Source: an uncultured Methanobrevibacter sp. (lineage in GTDB: Archaea; Methanobacteriota; Methanobacteria; Methanobacteriales; Methanobacteriaceae). From it: a stretch of DNA of 64,000 nt. The position numbers were made by a program, and so were the translations under genes. The notes beneath the pieces were generated by a model, which worked only from the letters and a program-made list of their open reading frames with translations, did no database searches and was not told the DNA's origin. Where the stretch lies: assembly GCA_900314635.1 (NCBI GenBank), contig OMVY01000005.1, positions 62,001 through 126,000 on the forward strand, read 5' to 3'. This document shows, piece by piece, positions 45,473 through 55,034 of this stretch. Position 1 is the stretch's first letter. Every line of letters starts with the position of its first letter.

Positions 45473-46153
45473 ATGATTTGTCCAGTTTGTGGAAGCGAAT
45501 TGAGGGAAGATGCGAAATTCTGCAATGTCTGTGGATTTGAAATCGGAATTGAGGACCAGATAAATATAAGGGAAATAAGACAGAAAATAACCAAATTCCG
45601 ACTTCCCAACTTTGTGGAAGAAGTTGAACCTACCTGGAGAGACTGCCCGTTATGTGGGAAACCCATTGTCAAATCCATTGGGGAGTATGGAGAGTTCTGC
45701 GCCTGTGCAACCTATCCAATTTGCAAATTCGCCTGCGATGAAGATGAATTGGATGATTTGACAAATAGTCCGCTTCCGGATTGTCCAATCTGCAAAGATG
45801 GCAAGATACTTCCAAGAAAAGGTAGATACGGCAAGTTTTATGGCTGTTCCAACTATCCTCAATGCAATTTTACAGTTCCTGAAGATGAACTGGACAAGCT
45901 GGACAATATGGAAATTAAAAGATGTCCAAATTGCGGAGGATATCTTCTTCTTAAAACCGGAAAGAACGGAAAATACTATGGCTGCAACAAGTGCAGATTC
46001 ACATGCCCGCAAGAAGACATAGGCGATGTGGAAACAGCCCAATATGACAAATGCCCGGAATGTGGAGGAATACTGGTTAGAAGAGTTAGCCCAAATGGGG
46101 AGTTCATAAGTTGCTCCAATTATCCGAATTGCTATTATTCAAAAAGTTTATAG
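45473..46153 (+). CDS. Zinc-ribbon protein with four topoisomerase-type C4 zinc fingers
   Basis: 226 residues. Residues 3-21 are a zinc ribbon (CPVC...CNVC). Four topoisomerase I-type fingers follow: CPLCGKPIVKSIGEYGEFCA, CPICKDGKILPRKGRYGKFY with GCSNYPQC, CPNCGGYLLLKTGKNGKYYG and CPECGGILVRRVSPNGEF with SCSNYPNC. Such fingers bind single-stranded DNA or RNA polymerase in topoisomerase I, and here they stand without any catalytic domain. The same finger type forms the tail of the giant helicase at 16016. Confidence 0.9.
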   Translation: MICPVCGSELREDAKFCNVCGFEIGIEDQINIREIRQKITKFRLPNFVEEVEPTWRDCPLCGKPIVKSIGEYGEFCACATYPICKFACDEDELDDLTNSPLPDCPICKDGKILPRKGRYGKFYGCSNYPQCNFTVPEDELDKLDNMEIKRCPNCGGYLLLKTGKNGKYYGCNKCRFTCPQEDIGDVETAQYDKCPECGGILVRRVSPNGEFISCSNYPNCYYSKSL

Positions 46154-46180
46154 CAATTTTTTTATTAATTGAAATTTAAT

Positions 46181-46222
46181 GTTCCTAATGATTGATTCAA
46201 TAGGAACCGCAAACTTTTTTTA
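46181..46222. terminator. Hairpin between convergent genes
   Basis: GTTCCTA (46181-46187) and TAGGAAC (46201-46207) form a 7-bp stem with a 13-nt loop, followed on the plus strand by CGCAAAC and a run of seven T. Confidence 0.55.
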
Positions 46223-46227
46223 TTTAA

Positions 46228-46670
46228 TTAAAATTTAATATTTATATTGGCTAATTCCGCTGCTTTTTTAATATCCCAGGAAGACAAGTGTGATACTTTC
46301 AATATATCATTGATGGAATACCCTTCTTTCAACATTTCAATAACCATCTCAAGCTTACCTTCAAGCCCGCCTTTTTTCATTCCTTTTTCCATACCTTTCT
46401 CAATACCTTTCTCTTCATAATCCAAAAAGATTGATGGAACATATTCAGACATTTTCAAAACCTCCTTAATCCTTTTCTTTCTTTTATCATCTTTCACCGT
46501 TTCATCTAAAAACCAAGCTTGACATTCTCTAACCAATTTTAAATCATCCTCATCGGCTATGACTTCATCAGTCATCATGCAAGTTTTTTCAAAATAAACT
46601 TCACAGCATTCGTCAAGGACCATGAGATGCAATAGAATCAGATCAAATATATCATCACTTGAAAGTCTCT
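46228..46670 (-). pseudogene. Truncated tandem copy of the Rpn-type nuclease gene
   Basis: It matches the last half of the next gene almost base for base (FEKTCMMTDEVIADEDDLKL to SINDILKVSHLSSWDI). It lacks the nuclease core and a ribosome binding site. Its C-terminus (ELANINIKF) is probably the original end of the full gene. It has two fewer copies of the 12-bp EKGI unit than the full copy. Confidence 0.85.
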
Positions 46671-47554
46671 ATATTAGCTAACTCTGCTGCATTTCGAATA
46701 TCCCAGGAAGACAAGTGTGATACTTTCAATATATCATTGATGGAATACCCTTCTTTCAACATTTCAATAACCATCTCAAGCTTACCTTCAAGCCTGCCTT
46801 TTTTCATTCCTTTTTCCATACCTTTCTCAATACCTTTCTCAATACCTTTCTCAATACCTTTCTCTTCATAATCCAAAAAGATTGACGGAACATATTCAGA
46901 CATTTTCAAAACCTCCTTAATCCTTTTCTTTCTTTTCTCATCTTTCACCGTTTCATCTAAAAACCAAGCTTGACATTCTCTAACCAATTTTAAATCATCC
47001 TCATCAGCTATTACTTCATCAGTCATCATGCAAGTTTTTTCAAAATAAACTTCGCAGCATTCATCTGGAACCATAAGATGCAATAAAATCAAATCAAATA
47101 TATCATCACTTGAAAGTCTCTCTTTATTGCTATTTTTTTCTGTTATATCATTTAAATGTTTATTTCCGTCCATATCCTTAAACCATATGATTTGCGGAGT
47201 AAACCTTAAATTATCAAGCAGTTCTCCATATTTAAAGTCTTTTTCATGCCCAGATAATGCCAGAATCACTGTTTTCACACTCATCCCAAACTCAATGGTG
47301 GCTAATGAATTATACCTGTGAAAAGTCGATATCGCCTCCTTATCAATTCTTGAGCTATGTGGTTCAAAGTCAATAGCTCGATTTTTCTTAACTTCCATAA
47401 GGATATCCATTATTTTTTTATGGCCATTTTCATCAATAAATTCAGTTCGAAGAAATCTAACGAATACCTCCATTATTTTAAAATAGTCAAGAAATCTTTG
47501 AGGATGACGCCAGAACAGAATTTTGAATACTTTATCTTTAGATTGAAATACCAC
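46655..47554 (-). CDS. Rpn family recombination-promoting nuclease/putative transposase (PD-(D/E)XK)
   Basis: 299 residues from GTG 47554, five bases after GGAGAAA. The N-terminal half is the PD-(D/E)XK-type Rpn/PDDEXK_2 domain (TEFIDENGHKKIMDILMEVK with the E-x-K motif, then RIDKEAISTFHRYNS). The C-terminal half has EKGIEKGIEKGMEKGMKKG repeats and a small helix-turn-helix-like end (GYSINDILKVSHLSSWDI). The last four residues, ETFK, and the stop codon come from the duplication junction and replace the native end. Rpn proteins promote RecA-independent recombination in bacteria; the role here is inferred. Confidence 0.82.
   Translation of the reverse strand: MVFQSKDKVFKILFWRHPQRFLDYFKIMEVFVRFLRTEFIDENGHKKIMDILMEVKKNRAIDFEPHSSRIDKEAISTFHRYNSLATIEFGMSVKTVILALSGHEKDFKYGELLDNLRFTPQIIWFKDMDGNKHLNDITEKNSNKERLSSDDIFDLILLHLMVPDECCEVYFEKTCMMTDEVIADEDDLKLVRECQAWFLDETVKDEKRKKRIKEVLKMSEYVPSIFLDYEEKGIEKGIEKGIEKGMEKGMKKGRLEGKLEMVIEMLKEGYSINDILKVSHLSSWDIRNAAELANIETFK
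46804..46863. repeat. 12-bp coding repeat (EKGI/EKGM)
   Basis: CAATACCTTTCT units occur three times in the full Rpn gene (after related CCATACCTTT units) but once in the truncated copy at 46390-46412, a 24-bp difference. Confidence 0.85.
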
Positions 47555-47916
47555 AAAAATTTCTCCAAAATTTTTTATAAACTAGAATCTTTAAAAAAAT
47601 TCCACAATAATACTAGTATTTTATGATATTTAAATCTTGTTAAAAATGCTTTATTTTTAAAATAAAAACTTAAAAACTTGTTTTAAACTTAAAAAAGTAT
47701 TATAAACATAAAATTAAATTATTAAATGATAAAAAATTTTCAGATTAAAAATTAAAAGACAAAATAGAAAAAAATTTTTACTTGAAAATAAAAATCCAAC
47801 CTGATAAAAAATTCTTACTTGAAAATAAAAATCCGACCTGGGAAAAAATTCCAGATTTAAAATTCTTCCACCAGTTGAAATCGATTAAAAAAAAAAGTAA
47901 TAAATAGAAATAGCTG
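47555..47916. other. 362-bp AT-rich gap with a 37-bp direct repeat
   Basis: CTTGAAAATAAAAATCC(A/G)ACCTG occurs at about 47781 and 47818, a 37-bp period. No gene seen. It should hold the promoter of the Rpn gene and the 3' end of the hydrolase transcript. Confidence 0.45.
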
Positions 47917-48642
47917 TTAAGCTTGTGTGAATTCCAAGATCTTTTGAATTGCAATATCCTGTTGAACTTCAGGAGTGATGCTTGCATTATTGTCTCCATC
48001 CTGATGGCCGTAATATGCAAATCCTGCATGATTTGCCCCTCCAATCACCAATTCCTCGGATTCTTCAGGCCAGTTGCTCCTGCCTTCATCATAGGATTTC
48101 ATATTAAGCACGCCATCATCATTTCCATAAATGGAGAGCAATTTTAAGTTGTCATCCATTTTGCTGCTCGGATAGGCCGCAAAAAGAACAACTCCTTTTA
48201 CTTTGTTTGCATTTTCATTTGCAAATGATGAAGCTACAACGCCTCCTAGAGAATGGCCTGACAAGTAATAGCTTGAATAATTGTAGTCCTCAATGATTGA
48301 TGAAGCCTTGTCCGCACCAAAAAAGGCCATATTTAAAGGCATTTCAAGCAAAAAGCAGTCACAGCCGTTTTCAGCCAGTTCATACATCATTGGAGCATAA
48401 GCAGTGAATTCCACTTTGGCGCCTGGATAGAAAATCAGGGCAGTTCCATTATTATTTTTGCCTTTAAAGTAATATCCTTCATCAATATGAATTACAGATA
48501 CATTCTCACCGCTTTGAAGATAACTTTCAACTTCACTTCCACTATGATAGTAGTCATTAAAGTAAATAAAAGACCCGGATAATGCAACTAAAAGCAAAAT
48601 CACAATAGCCAGCAATATCTTTTTAGTTCTGCTCAATTCCAT
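47917..48642 (-). CDS. Membrane-anchored alpha/beta hydrolase
   Basis: 241 residues from the ATG at 48642 (MELSRTKKILLAIVILLLVA), which has GGAAGTG five bases upstream; an ATG at 48672 would only add polar residues. A signal anchor is followed by a hydrolase fold: nucleophile elbow SGHSLGGVVA, acid in IYGNDDGVLN and His in GGANHAGFAYYG, a complete Ser-Asp-His triad. It resembles the Abhydrolase_5 group. Probably extracellular, substrate unknown. Confidence 0.87.
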   Translation of the reverse strand: MELSRTKKILLAIVILLLVALSGSFIYFNDYYHSGSEVESYLQSGENVSVIHIDEGYYFKGKNNNGTALIFYPGAKVEFTAYAPMMYELAENGCDCFLLEMPLNMAFFGADKASSIIEDYNYSSYYLSGHSLGGVVASSFANENANKVKGVVLFAAYPSSKMDDNLKLLSIYGNDDGVLNMKSYDEGRSNWPEESEELVIGGANHAGFAYYGHQDGDNNASITPEVQQDIAIQKILEFTQA

Positions 48643-48928
48643 TTCCCCACTTCCATTTTGAAAATATCCCATTCTTGAAAATAGTTAAAAACCAGATAAA
48701 TCTTAGTTAAAAAACTTATCATTAGTGAATACAATTTTATTTTGGAAAATATTTAAAACTTTATAAAATGATTTAAAATTTTCTAAAATCACTAATAAAA
48801 TAAATCTTCAAAAATTTTAAATACTACTAAAAAAATTATAATATTATATTTATAAAATAAGAATTAATATTAGAAAATTAAAATAATTAATTAAATAATT
48901 TTTTATTAAAAAACAAGGGGAGAATAAT

Positions 48929-49402
48929 ATGAATCCTAATAGAAAATGTTCTAACTGCGGAAGGGAAGTCTATCCTGGAGCAAGCAAATGCGCTTATTGC
49001 GGATACCCATACAAGGGAGATTATATCGACGGAAAACCTGTAAATTCACTCGAGAGATGCCCAAATTGTGGAAGACAGTTGCCTCCAGGAGCAAACAAAT
49101 GCAATGACTGCGGATACCATGTTGGAACAAATAGCCTAAACAAGCCAGCAAGCAACATGAGAAAATGCCCAAATTGCGGTAAAATGGTATATGACTACCT
49201 TGCAATCTGTCCGAACTGCGGGTGCAACCTCAGAGGTATTCCAAGACAGTCATTCAACAGCACAGACTTCAATAATCCAAACAGCTTAAATCCTGCAGAC
49301 ATAGAGCAGGCGATGGAGGGAGGAATGCCGAATGACACTGACGCCGGCACCATAGAGCAGATAAACGAAATACTGCACGACAACGGCGATGACATGTGGT
49401 GA
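48929..49402 (+). CDS. Triple zinc-ribbon protein
   Basis: 157 residues. Three zinc ribbons in series: CSNC...CAYC, CPNC...CNDC and CPNC...CPNC, within the first 100 residues. Units one and two share YPGASKCAYCGYPY / PPGANKCNDCGYHV. The C-terminal 55 residues are acidic with an EQ-rich helix (ADIEQAMEGGMPND). GGGGAGA lies five bases before the ATG. No membrane segment. Function unknown. Confidence 0.85.
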   Translation: MNPNRKCSNCGREVYPGASKCAYCGYPYKGDYIDGKPVNSLERCPNCGRQLPPGANKCNDCGYHVGTNSLNKPASNMRKCPNCGKMVYDYLAICPNCGCNLRGIPRQSFNSTDFNNPNSLNPADIEQAMEGGMPNDTDAGTIEQINEILHDNGDDMW

Positions 49403-49502
49403 GTTTTTTAATCTTTAAAAAGGAAAAAACTTTTAAAAAAGAGCTAAAAAACGGTTAAATGAATCATAAGCCCTAGATAAAAATATTTCTGGAGATATTC
49501 AA

Positions 49503-51044
49503 ATGGAAACTGTGGAATTTTATGGAGGAGTGGATGAAATAGGTGGAAACAAGATAAAAGTCAATGCTGACTCCACCTCATTAATGCTTGATTTTGGCAT
49601 GAGCTTTTCCAAAAACGGAATGTACTTCGACAATTTTGTCAATCCTAGAAAATCAAACGGAATTGGAGACTACCTCGAACTTGGACTGATTCCGAAAATC
49701 CAAGGAATCTACAGGGAGGACTATCTCAGGCACATGGGGATGAATTTTGAAGAAAAACCTGCAATTGACGGCCTTCTGCTATCCCATGCCCATGCGGATC
49801 ATGCAGATTACATGACTCTTTTAAGAAATGACATCCCATTTTACATGAGCTTGAACTCAAAAGTCATCCTTGAAGTGCTGGATACAACAGGAACCAAGGA
49901 GCTGTACAGATACAAGGAGCAATTCAAATTCGTTCCGAAAAAAAGAGGAGAAGGTTTTAAACAGGCCATAGGAGATGAAATAACTTCTATTCGCGACATC
50001 AGAGTATTGAATCCATATGAAAAGGAGGCAATAGGAAATCTTAATGTTCAGCTTGCACCTGTAGACCACTCACTGCCTGGAGCATCCGCCTTTTTAATTG
50101 AAGGCAGTCAGGAAAGAATCGTATACACAGGAGATTTAAGATTCCATGGAAGAAACAGGGACGCAACTTTTGAATTCGTTGAAAAAGCCAAAAAATTCCA
50201 ACCTAATATAATGATCTGCGAAGGCACACGAATCAATAGCGGATTGCATAAGAAATCCCATGATGAAAATGGCGAGGAAATAAAATATCTGGAACTGGAA
50301 GAGGAAATCGAAGACAAGGCCTATGACTTGATTTCTCAAAACAATGGCCTTGTTGTTGTCAACTTCCCACTTAGAGACCTTGACAGGCTTGTAACATTCT
50401 ACAACCTTGCAAAGAACACTGATAGAAAACTGGCAATCAGCCTGAAGCAGGCATATATGCTAAAAAGAATCGAAGAGGAAAACAGTGAGAAGACAATCTA
50501 TCCGAGCATCCATGACGAGGCAATAAGCATTTATCTTCCAAGAAGAGGTTCCGGATTATACATGAAGGACAATTACGTGAATTATGATGGATATTGGCAA
50601 GCAGCTGATGAAACCGACAGAATTAAAGATTACAGCAAGGATAAGTGGGTCTTAGAGTTTTTAGAATATGATAATGCAATAACCTACAAGGACATTCAGG
50701 AAAACGAATCAGATTATATATTCAGATGCGATAATTTCTCATTTGTCGATTTGATTGATGTGAAGCCTGAAAATGCGATTTACATACATTCCACAACCGA
50801 GCCATTTAATGAAGAAATGGAGATGAGCTATGAAATTACTGAAAACTGGTTGAAACATTTTGAAATTCCAATCTACAATCATTTCCATGTATCCGGCCAT
50901 GCCAGAGGAGAGGAGCTTCTTGAAATGATTCGGGAAATACAGCCTGACGTCTTATACCCTGTCCACACAGAACATGCTGAAATGTATGACATATTGAAAG
51001 AAGATGGAATTAAGGTTATTCGCCCTTCACTTAAAGGATGCTAA
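49503..51044 (+). CDS. RNase J-like metallo-beta-lactamase/beta-CASP protein
   Basis: 513 residues. Metal motif HAHADHADY (about 95-103), HSLPGASAF (about 186), TGDLRFHG (about 207) and the C-terminal VSGHARGEELLEMI and YPVHTEHAEMY (beta-CASP motifs). The fold matches RNase J and CPSF-type nucleases, which trim or cut RNA. It is longer than minimal MBL hydrolases because of the CASP insert (about 215-440), and the sequence is divergent, so a hydrolase with another substrate cannot be excluded. GGAGATA lies five bases before the ATG. Confidence 0.83.
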   Translation: METVEFYGGVDEIGGNKIKVNADSTSLMLDFGMSFSKNGMYFDNFVNPRKSNGIGDYLELGLIPKIQGIYREDYLRHMGMNFEEKPAIDGLLLSHAHADHADYMTLLRNDIPFYMSLNSKVILEVLDTTGTKELYRYKEQFKFVPKKRGEGFKQAIGDEITSIRDIRVLNPYEKEAIGNLNVQLAPVDHSLPGASAFLIEGSQERIVYTGDLRFHGRNRDATFEFVEKAKKFQPNIMICEGTRINSGLHKKSHDENGEEIKYLELEEEIEDKAYDLISQNNGLVVVNFPLRDLDRLVTFYNLAKNTDRKLAISLKQAYMLKRIEEENSEKTIYPSIHDEAISIYLPRRGSGLYMKDNYVNYDGYWQAADETDRIKDYSKDKWVLEFLEYDNAITYKDIQENESDYIFRCDNFSFVDLIDVKPENAIYIHSTTEPFNEEMEMSYEITENWLKHFEIPIYNHFHVSGHARGEELLEMIREIQPDVLYPVHTEHAEMYDILKEDGIKVIRPSLKGC

Positions 51045-51267
51045 AAAATTCAAAAAAACTTTTTCTATTTCTTAATTTTTTAAATAAGGGCGATTATTCT
51101 AAATATTTCTAAAAAAGACTTAAAAAAAAGAATATTTAAAAAAGAATCTAAAAAATTACTAAAAAAAGAATATCTAAAAAATCTGAAAAAATTTCTAAAA
51201 AAAAGAATAAAAAAGAACTTAAAAAAATAAAAAACAGTTCTTGATAAAAGATATGATTCAAAATTAT

Positions 51268-52101
51268 TTAATCAGCCAAAGATACAACACCGTACTCTGA
51301 AGTTGTAGAAGCATCTTTTACAACTTTGCCCTCTTTAATAATTTCTACTTTGAGTTTTCCGTTTCCAGAATCCTGTTTTTGAACAGCAGCTGCCACAATA
51401 TCTGAAGAATCACCATCCAAATTGATAAGTTTATCACCGAAACCTGAGTAGGATGCCTGACTGGATCCAACACCTACGCTTCCATGCCAGTAACCATCGC
51501 AGGTAATTCGAATTTGAATATCTGAATCTCCTATTCCATCATCTAAAGTAGAACTGCCTGATGATAATATGTCATCGCTATAATCATAAGAATCATCATA
51601 GATATCTGAAGTATTTGAATCTGGAAATATAAGGCCTCCAATAGCACCAAAAATTGCAAGACCTACGCAACAGCATAAAAGCACTGCCAGGATCTTCTTA
51701 CCTGTGCTTGCATTTTTAAAATCTTCAGGAATGTCGCTTAAGCTTTTCTTTTGATTTTTTGCACCAGTATTTTGTGAAGAACTGAATTTTGAATTCTCCT
51801 CTTGCGAAGAATTACCTTCTGAAGCGGGACTTGCTAAAACAATAGTTTCCACTTCCTCATTTTGGGAATCTCCGGCTTCCTGAACATCAGGCTTTGCGCC
51901 TTCGCCGGAAGCCTTTAAATTACAGCCACAATTTGGACAAAAAGTAACGGCATCACCTATTTCATGACCACAGTCAGGACATTTCGGATTTTCCAGATTC
52001 TCACCGCTGTCAGTACCTCTCATTTTTTCCAGATTCTCACCGCAGTTCGGACAGAATTTGATTCCATCACTAATCTCTTCACCGCAATTGCTACATTTCA
52101 T
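51268..52101 (-). CDS. Double zinc-ribbon membrane protein
   Basis: 277 residues from the ATG at 52101 (MKCSNCGEEISDGIKFCPNC), preceded by GGGGG. Two zinc ribbons at residues 3-65 are followed by a polar linker, one membrane helix (KILAVLLCCCVGLAIFGAIG, about 135-155) and an Asp/Ser-rich outer part. The C-terminal 80 residues form a beta-rich domain (IQIRITCDGYWHGSVGVGSS) that may fold like a small Ig or C2 domain. The plan parallels the gene at 34302. Confidence 0.82.
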   Translation of the reverse strand: MKCSNCGEEISDGIKFCPNCGENLEKMRGTDSGENLENPKCPDCGHEIGDAVTFCPNCGCNLKASGEGAKPDVQEAGDSQNEEVETIVLASPASEGNSSQEENSKFSSSQNTGAKNQKKSLSDIPEDFKNASTGKKILAVLLCCCVGLAIFGAIGGLIFPDSNTSDIYDDSYDYSDDILSSGSSTLDDGIGDSDIQIRITCDGYWHGSVGVGSSQASYSGFGDKLINLDGDSSDIVAAAVQKQDSGNGKLKVEIIKEGKVVKDASTTSEYGVVSLAD

Positions 52102-52388
52102 AAATTTTCCCCCATATTTAATAATGAAATATGCCATGTGAAACTTTTTTTTAATAAAATTCTCATAAAAATTTGAAATTAACTAAAATTCAAAATTCTT
52201 AAAAAAAAGTTTACACTTGAATAAGATTTTATAAAAATAGGGTAATAAAATTTTTGATTATGATGTAAAACTGAATAAAAATAGATTAGACAAATATAAA
52301 AATAGAATTTTAAAAATTAAAAAAAATAAATTTGTAGAAAAAAGTTAAATAAGTAAAACTTTTCAGTTTTACTCAAAAAACAAAACAT

Positions 52389-52589
52389 CTATTCGCAAAT
52401 GAATTTGATGTCTTCTTCGGTAACAGTTTTTCTACCTGCGTGTGCTGCTGCTTTAATAGCTTTTTTAGCAAGTACTTCAGCAGAAGCTTCTACTGCGTCA
52501 GCGAAAGCTTTTTTAGCATCATCACTAATTCTTTCTGCACCTGCAGCTTTTAAGATACGTACAACTGGTGCAACTGGTATTTCACTCAC
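52389..52589 (-). CDS. Archaeal histone (HMf family)
   Basis: 66 residues from GTG 52589, five bases after GGAGGTG; an ATG one base out of frame next to it gives no protein. MSEIPVAPVVRILKAAGAER then AGRKTVTEEDIKFICE is a full histone fold without tails. Compared with the second histone, a Val replaces the Gly after PV, and the C-terminal end is acidic (TEEDIKF) rather than basic. It wraps DNA and forms dimers and multimers. Confidence 0.95.
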   Translation of the reverse strand: MSEIPVAPVVRILKAAGAERISDDAKKAFADAVEASAEVLAKKAIKAAAHAGRKTVTEEDIKFICE

Positions 52590-52981
52590 ATTTTCACCTC
52601 CATACTTCCATTTGATATAATATTATTCAATCCCACTATATAAAAGTATTGGTTTAAATCGCTATTCTATTACCAAAATTTGATAAAAAGCCGATTTTAA
52701 TCAACATAATGAAAAATATTTAGGAAAAAACTAGAAAAAATTTAAGGATATTGAATTTTTTCAAAAGAAATTTTTAAAAAAGATTGAATCAAAAACCTAA
52801 AAAAAATAAAATCCATAAAAATTATCAAAAAACAAAAAGATCATAAAACATCAAAAAAAATATAATTAAAATATATTAAAAAATAAGCAGAAAAAATATC
52901 TTAAAAAAAAAGCACACAAAATCACAATAATAAAAATAAAAATAAAAATTTTTAAAAAAATTTATACAATAGCTAGAAACT
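52590..52981. other. 390-bp A-rich gap between the two histone genes
   Basis: No gene. It is mostly A tracts, which may bend DNA. TTATATAGTG-type TATA-like sequence lies on the minus strand near 52635-52645, a likely promoter for the first histone gene. Confidence 0.4.
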
Positions 52982-53182
52982 CTATTTTAAAGCTAATTTT
53001 ACATCAGATGCTTTAACAGTTTTTCTTCCAGCGTGTCTTGCAAAACCAACAGCTTTTTGTGCGATTTCGTTACCGCATTCTTCTAAAGCTTCTGCTAATG
53101 CAACTTTAGCATCGTCTGCTACTCTTGGAGCTCCTGCGTTTTTTAATATACGACCTACAGGTGCAATTGGTAATTCACTCAT
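52982..53182 (-). CDS. Archaeal histone (HMf family)
   Basis: 66 residues from ATG 53182, five bases after [27 protein letters not shown] then [19 protein letters not shown] is close to HMfA/HMfB of Methanothermus. It keeps the glycines of the N-terminal helix-loop. It can homo- or heterodimerise with the neighbouring paralogue. Confidence 0.96.
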   Translation of the reverse strand: MSELPIAPVGRILKNAGAPRVADDAKVALAEALEECGNEIAQKAVGFARHAGRKTVKASDVKLALK

Positions 53183-53452
53183 ATTTTCACCTCCGTATGT
53201 TATAAAATTAATTTTATTTTATGTTTTATATAAAATTATCCCTTTTTTATCCTTAAAATTTAAAAAAAATATCAAAATATATTTATTAAAATTAAAACAA
53301 CTAAAATTAAAAAAGATTAAAAGAATTGAATTAAAAAACATAATTTTTAAAAAAAAATTCTATCTTTAATATTAAAAAAAAGAATTAAGAAATAAAAAAA
53401 ATTATTTTGCAATAAAAAAAATTTCTAAAAATTATAAAATAAAAAAGATATT

Positions 53453-53851
53453 TCATATAAATTCTTCTTTGAGAAGATTCTCATCTTCATCATAATAATT
53501 AATTTTAAGATAATATTTCTTAAACACAGGATACTTTTTAATAAAATCAATGCACATCTGAGTTAAAGCATCCTCATATTCATCCAAATCTTCTTCATCA
53601 GATAGATTTGACAGATATTTTTCCTTCATAAGGGACGCTCTTTTTTCTATTTTTAAACAGACATCCGGATTTTCACTTAAAAAAATCTCCCTTTCTTCTT
53701 CAAAACCGGGACAAAAATCTGCAAAAAGATTTTCAATATCATTTGGAATATAATCATCACCGAAAGTTGCTAATTCCAAAATATCCTCTTCAGTCATATT
53801 GTCTATTGCAGAATCATCAGATATTAAAAATCTAATCACATCACCCATCAT
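53453..53851 (-). CDS. Hypothetical acidic protein
   Basis: 132 residues starting MMGDVIRFLISDDSAIDNMT after GGGGGAT. Very acidic with many Asp/Glu (DEEDLDEYEDALTQM) and predicted helices, no membrane segment, no motif that I recognise. It stands alone between the histone and the ATPase-nuclease pair. Confidence 0.65.
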   Translation of the reverse strand: MMGDVIRFLISDDSAIDNMTEEDILELATFGDDYIPNDIENLFADFCPGFEEEREIFLSENPDVCLKIEKRASLMKEKYLSNLSDEEDLDEYEDALTQMCIDFIKKYPVFKKYYLKINYYDEDENLLKEEFI

Positions 53852-54180
53852 TTCATCCCCCTGTCTTAAAAAAAAGTTGAATGCTTAAATAATTATCTTA
53901 AATTTCAAATAGAAAATGTTTCATTATCCAAATTGAAATTTTACATGAAAATAATACATATACCCTTCTTTTAAAAAATATATAATCATATTCTTTTATT
54001 CATCATATTTAAACCTATAAATATTTTTAAATCAGAATAGATAAATTCATATTTTAAAAAAAGGAAATGAAAAAACTAAAAAAAATCCAAATAAAAAAAA
54101 ATGAAAAAAAAAACTAAAAAAATCCAAATAAAGAAAATGAAAAAATAAAAAAAGAAAGCGATTTAATCCCATGTGAAATA
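53852..54180. other. 329-bp A-rich gap
   Basis: No gene seen. A-tract rich with a short direct repeat (AACTAAAAAAATCCAAATAAA twice, near 54076 and 54113). Confidence 0.4.
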
Positions 54181-54918
54181 TTAAGATCCGATTTCTCTTA
54201 AGACTTCATTGACAAAATCGCTGTCATTTACACTTATGGCTGTATCAAACGGGTATGGCTTTAGCTTTTCCAAAAAGTAGAAATACTCCCGTGTCTCTTC
54301 ATGGGTATTGGACATGTTTTCAGAGAAGCTGTCAAATTCATAAACGACAATGTAATGATATTTCACCTTGGAAAACTCTTCCAAAGTAGCAGAATCCTCG
54401 CTATAATCATGGGTATAAATCTGCCAAAAATTATAATCCCCCGTTCCTTCCTTCTGCCAGGCCCGATATTGGGCATAGAGTTTATGAATTAATCTGATGG
54501 TGTCATTCGGCTTTATCTCCAGTGAAACCTGGACCTTGTCAGCCAGATACTTTTCACATTTGTCATATGCGTCAAAGAAGCAGTTGGAATTTCTTCCACA
54601 GACTTCCCTTGCATTCTTTAAATGGTATAGCGAAATATCCACACTGTTTAAATCATCAAACTTCATCTTTTTGAATTCTACCAAGTAAAAATGGACAAAC
54701 CCATCTTTCTCTTTGAAATACAACCCATCTGCTGTGGATAATCTTTTGCCTGGAAATTTGCATGAGATGAAATCCATGTCAATCATTTTAAAATCGCTTT
54801 CGATGAATTTATGGCCTCCCTTGCTTTCACAATTGCGGTTGTGGCCTCCGGTTTGAGACAATTCCGTAACAGTGAAAGAATAATTGTCCCATAAGTACTG
54901 CATCAAGTCGGATAACAT
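54181..54918 (-). CDS. Predicted PD-(D/E)XK nuclease, partner of the upstream ATPase
   Basis: 245 residues from ATG 54918 with TGGAGG seven bases upstream. A PD-(D/E)XK core can be read: Glu40 in HKFIESDFKM, Asp64 in STADGLYFKE and the pair Glu81-x-Lys83 in FYLVEFKKMK. The rest is a helical domain with DTIRLIHKLYAQYRAWQKEG and a C-terminal domain. I do not recognise the exact family. It follows the ATPase gene closely in one operon and probably is its effector. Function as a defence nuclease is inferred from the layout. Confidence 0.65.
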   Translation of the reverse strand: MLSDLMQYLWDNYSFTVTELSQTGGHNRNCESKGGHKFIESDFKMIDMDFISCKFPGKRLSTADGLYFKEKDGFVHFYLVEFKKMKFDDLNSVDISLYHLKNAREVCGRNSNCFFDAYDKCEKYLADKVQVSLEIKPNDTIRLIHKLYAQYRAWQKEGTGDYNFWQIYTHDYSEDSATLEEFSKVKYHYIVVYEFDSFSENMSNTHEETREYFYFLEKLKPYPFDTAISVNDSDFVNEVLREIGS

Positions 54919-54940
54919 AATAAACCTCCAAAAATAAATA

Positions 54941-55034
54941 TCTTCCTCACAATCCTTTCAAATCGTTCTCCAAACGTATTTTATTAATCTTCCTCACAAT
55001 CCTTTCAAATCGTTCTCCAAACGTATTTTATTAA
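54941..55034. repeat. Exact 47-bp tandem duplication at the 3' end of the ATPase gene
   Basis: TCTTCCTCACAATCC... starts at 54941 and again at 54988. Each copy includes the last codons of the ATPase gene (KIRLENDLKGL), its stop codon and the following GGAAGATT, so the second copy in transcription order is an untranslated echo of the C-terminus. Confidence 0.93.

Noticed and set aside
46228-47554. Insertion sequence with two transposase copies
   Set aside because: The family is called putative transposase in some databases, but no terminal inverted repeats or target duplications are seen, and the second copy is a simple tandem duplication.
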